Assembly: GCF_036785885.1 (NCBI RefSeq)
Contig: NC_092329.1
Span: forward strand, 8,308,001-8,372,000
Direction: 5' to 3'
DNA length: 64,000 nt
Source of the DNA: Coffea arabica
Taxonomy: Eukaryota > Streptophyta > Magnoliopsida > Gentianales > Rubiaceae
Shown here: positions 60,816 to 64,000 of the stretch, piece after piece
Numbering within the stretch: position 1 is the stretch's first letter
Layout of the letters: each line of letters opens with the position of its first letter
Translations under genes and position numbers: made by a program
The notes under the pieces: generated by a model
What the model was told of the DNA's origin: nothing
The model's input: the letters and a program-made list of their open reading frames with translations, nothing else
Database searches by the model: none

Positions 60816-62481
60816 TTTAGTTAAATCCTTAATAATACCTTTGCTTTTTGGAGCTGCTTAATCACTCATCACATTTGTCCCAATACTATATTTTGCAGCC
60901 TCCAAACGCCATCAGATCATGATTGTAAAAAATACTAGCTGTTAGCAATTAAGAAGGCAGTGTTAATTGATTCGCCATGAAGCTCTCTTACTTGATCACA
61001 GTAGTTCAGCCTTTAAGGGGACTGATTAGATGGATAGCTTCTTCGGTCCGTTTATTTTTAAACCACGTCTTTGGACCACCTAAACCCAAGCAGAATCTTC
61101 AGATAATCAGACCACAAGCGTCTAATCTTGCTCGCTCATTTGTGTACTGTCACTAGATACTAAGATGGTCGACAAACAAATGCCGCTGTTCACACCTTCG
61201 AAGCATATGATTTGTACAAGTTCATGGTGTAATTATTGAACGACGCTACTGTACAGCTAGTTTCTTGAATTTTCGAGCTAAGTTTTTAAGTGGTGCACCC
61301 TCGCATTATTATATCCACGATTTGACCAAACGCTCAGAAGAAAGCATATTCTAGAGATTACATTACACACCCTTCTTACATTAATCACGAATAAACTAAA
61401 CCCCATCTTTGACGTGTTCTAATGAAGTCATATTGTGGATTATAAGGTTTCGGGTCAGTTTGGTAATCCTTCATCTGACCTGAACTGGCTAGAATGTTGG
61501 CAGATATGACCCTTCTCCCCATACAGTCCAAGTATTTTTCCTATACAGCAAGAAAATTTTGTTAAGCCTCATGCATGGATCAAGTATTCGGTGGAGATCA
61601 GGAGATGACGCTACAATTAGATATATGATTAATGAGACGTTCGGCAAATTCTGGGCCTGAGCTTTGTGGCCCTAGTCCCATGTTTGTAATGAATTCTTGC
61701 AAATGTTGTAAGCATCAACCATCCATCGCTTTCAACTTTCAAGACAATTTCGGGATAGTTATGTCTCCATCATAGAGAAATACTGCACTTCTTGGCCCAA
61801 CAGACGCCCATAATCATTATATAGGAGAACGGGTTACATGGATTGGAGGACACTGCCAATATCTTTATCCAAGGTTTCCTTTCGGTTATGTACTGGACCA
61901 GGTCCAGGGTCGGAACAATACCTCCTGCAACAAAATAATTAAGCTGAAGGTATAGCCTGCTCCAGCAAAAATGTATTAGCTTAACCTGTCAATACCATTT
62001 ACTATTAACCAACAGAAATTCCACAGTTAGCACTTAATGAGGTGGCTTCTGCTGTTCCTGGTACTTTGAGAGCCATGAAAACATATTGCAGCGTTGAGGA
62101 TGGATTTAAGATTTAGTCTCTTAAAATGATTCTTGATTAGGCAGGAGATGTTCTTCTTTACAACAGGCACGCGATTCTGGCAAAATGTGACCCCCAGATC
62201 CTTGCCTAGTCTACTTGATATTCTCGACGAGAACTAGCTAAGTAATTTTGATGGAATGAAACTGTGATCGTGCTAAAAAAGAAAGAGGAAAAGATAGATC
62301 TTTACTCATTTATTTGACTGTAAAAAGTAGGAACAGAAGCAACATGTCAAACCTTTGCAAAAGGAACATTTACAACCATTTACAGACAGCAAGACCACCA
62401 CCACATTTTTGTACTTTACACCACAGTATTACAGTATTACAAACACAAGCAGTCGTTATCTTAATTGTCTGAATTAGTAAA

Positions 62482-64000
62482 CTATAGGTCTATGGATATT
62501 ATCAGCGGTTCCTCGCCCTTGTCAACAGCAAATGTCTTGATGACTTTTCCTTTGGTGCTGAAAATTTCCACTTGATATGATCCCTGAAATCCTCTGAAGG
62601 AGAATTGTCCCTGTTCATCAATATGGCCGTGAGCATGGGACAACCACTCCTCCTTAAGGGCAAGATATCTCCGACCCGCTTCATTTAGGTCACCTTCTGC
62701 ATTCACTAGATGAGAGTTTTCCCTGCTCGTGAACAGTTCCCAGAATCCCCACAACATAACACCATCTACTGCTGGATGAGCAAAAGCTTCCCGAAGCATT
62801 ACTTCCAAATCGTCGGCCCTAATGTGCTCGTTGTCAGAAGACACATCAAGTTCCGTGAACCAGATTGGAAGCCCAAGAATACCTAAATCATTAAGTGCAG
62901 AGCAGACAACAGGTCCCACTGGACTATCTATATGCCCCTGAATACCTATTCCTCCAACAGGTGCACCCTGCTCCTGGAGGTCAAGTATGTGCTCTATGTA
63001 CTTTTCTGGCGATGACCGGGTGTCGCAACCATCCTCGACATGGTAATCATTCACAAATAGGATAGCAGATGGGTCTAGTTGGTTTGCAGTCTTGAACATG
63101 TCTGCCCGGATGTCTTTGCCCAACCGGTCTTGATAGAATGAGCCATGCATCATCTCATTGTTCACATCATAGTGTCGGAATTTACCCTTGTAGCGTGTAA
63201 GAAGCCCTGTAAGACGGTTTTGAACGGCAGTCTTCAAGTCACTTTGACTCAAATTGCGTATCCATTGCTGAACTGTGTTCTCAACCTCCCAGAAGATGCA
63301 ATGCCCACGGACTTGAATGTTGTGGCTGGTACAGAGGTTCAAGAGTTCATCGGCATCCTTATAATTAAAGTTTCCTTGCTGTGCTTCCGTCCAATACCAC
63401 TTCAGTTCATTTCCAAAGACTGCCCAATTAAAATGTTTGACAAAGAAATCAACAAAGTCTTCATTGTCCATATTTGTTCTCATCAAACATGATCCCAAGG
63501 GAAAGCTGTTTTGAGTTTGTTTTACTCTGATTAAGGTACCAAGCAAACTGCCAGAATCTGATCCTGATAATTTCAAGATGATGTCACGCTTTCGTATCTG
63601 CATTTTAGCAAAAGATTTAGTTGGTAGTCTTTAAGGGATCTGATAATAACACATTCACCAAATTCAACATAACCATTGGTATTTTAATGCAGTAAGGTAA
63701 AGCATAAAGCAAATTAAGATGTGAGACAACACGATGTCAGAACAAGAACCAAGTATCTTTTGCTTGTGTTAGTGTGACCCAATAAGTTTGGCCAAACGAT
63801 TCATTGAATATATGACAAAAATTCAGTAAAATCATTTGCTCATAAGAAGAAAGCTTTATCTCAGAAAGCTTGTAAAATGCATTTTAAGGAAAGAACATAT
63901 GGAGATATGTCTGATTAGACACGTAGTGATCACCCTGTGGCTACTATACATCAATACATGTAGAAAATAAAGAAAAGCAGAAGAAAAATGTACCTTATCT
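62482..64000 (-). CDS. GH10 endo-1,4-beta-xylanase, XYN1-like, catalytic C-terminal part (cut by window edge)
   Basis: The last exon is 63597-62482 (TAG), 371 residues, preceded by an intron (63598-63993). The end of the previous exon is 64000-63994 (AGATAAG, reading D-K into I-R-K-R-D). The exon contains the whole GH10 barrel: NWAVFGNELKWYW, GHCIFWEV, RHYDVNNEM with the acid/base Glu148, FVNDYHVEDG, GIQGHIDSPVG and PIWFTELDVS with nucleophile Glu249 (numbers within this exon). A short beta-sandwich-like tail (GHIDEQGQFSFRGFQGSYQVEI, in part) follows, as in plant enzymes. It matches Arabidopsis XYN1 almost block for block. The missing N-terminus should carry CBM22 carbohydrate-binding modules. 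The enzyme cleaves xylan in secondary walls. Catalytic residues are intact. Confidence 0.94.

Larger units (their letters stand above)
45500..62400. other. repeat-rich gene desert between KNOX and xylanase genes
   Basis: About 17 kb with no recognised protein family. It holds the separately listed elements at 46639, 49283, 50691, 51774, 53075, 53523 and 54603, a truncated relative of the TTGTTTGGATTG element at about 50213-50345, AT microsatellites (for example 57119-57137) and long T runs (55690, 58805). GC-richer islands occur at 54163-54270, 59098-59345 and 60485-60815. The last few tens to hundreds of bases above 62400 are likely xylanase 3' flank. Confidence 0.5.

Noticed and set aside
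1..64000. tRNA genes, known microRNA mature sequences and CRISPR arrays
   Set aside because: Scanned by eye for tRNA B-box words and common plant microRNAs and found none; CRISPR is not expected in a plant nuclear sequence and no spaced direct repeats of that type occur.

Overview
This window is nuclear DNA from a flowering plant, most likely a core eudicot. The genes carry GT-AG introns, the protein families are plant-specific (R2R3-MYB, HD-Zip II, class I KNOX), and the AT-rich intergenic DNA is full of MITE-type elements and AT microsatellites. I cannot name the species. Coding density is low: five well-supported genes of known family and one small conserved cysteine-rich gene in 64 kb. 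I found no rRNA, no convincing tRNA, no CRISPR array and no bacterial-style operon.

Layout. 1-7000 is mostly intergenic. It holds a Mutator-like non-autonomous element, a 171-bp MITE, and a possible first exon and promoter of a minus-strand gene leaving the left edge. 7004-8371 (minus) is an R2R3-MYB of the RAX/Blind group. 8.7-14.7 kb is intergenic. 14679-19453 (minus) is a ten-exon branched-chain aminotransferase with a mitochondrial-type N-terminus. 20-24.5 kb is a cluster of MITEs and dispersed repeats. 24843-25037 (minus) is a 64-residue cysteine-rich protein with a CaaL-type C-terminus. 25-32 kb is AT-rich intergenic DNA containing an ABRE/RY-type motif cluster near 29.65-29.75 kb. 32309-33400 (plus) is an HD-Zip II gene of the HAT22 type. 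33.4-39.8 kb is intergenic. 39848-45247 (minus) is a class I KNOX gene closely resembling KNAT1/BREVIPEDICELLUS; its 3.9-kb third intron carries a small LTR-retrotransposon relic. 45.5-62.4 kb is a repeat-rich gene desert. 62482-64000 (minus) is the catalytic C-terminal part of a GH10 xylanase of the XYN1 type, cut by the right edge.

The genes do not form a pathway in the bacterial sense. Three of the six encode developmental regulators (axillary meristem MYB, HD-Zip II repressor, KNOX meristem factor); the other three are metabolic, cell-wall or unknown. No clearly new multi-gene system is visible. The most useful non-gene signals are several small element families with two or more copies inside the window, the retroelement in the KNOX intron, and the cysteine-rich protein whose serine run comes from a microsatellite directly before its predicted lipidation motif. 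All exon boundaries were read by eye from splice signals, reading frame and family similarity remembered without a database.
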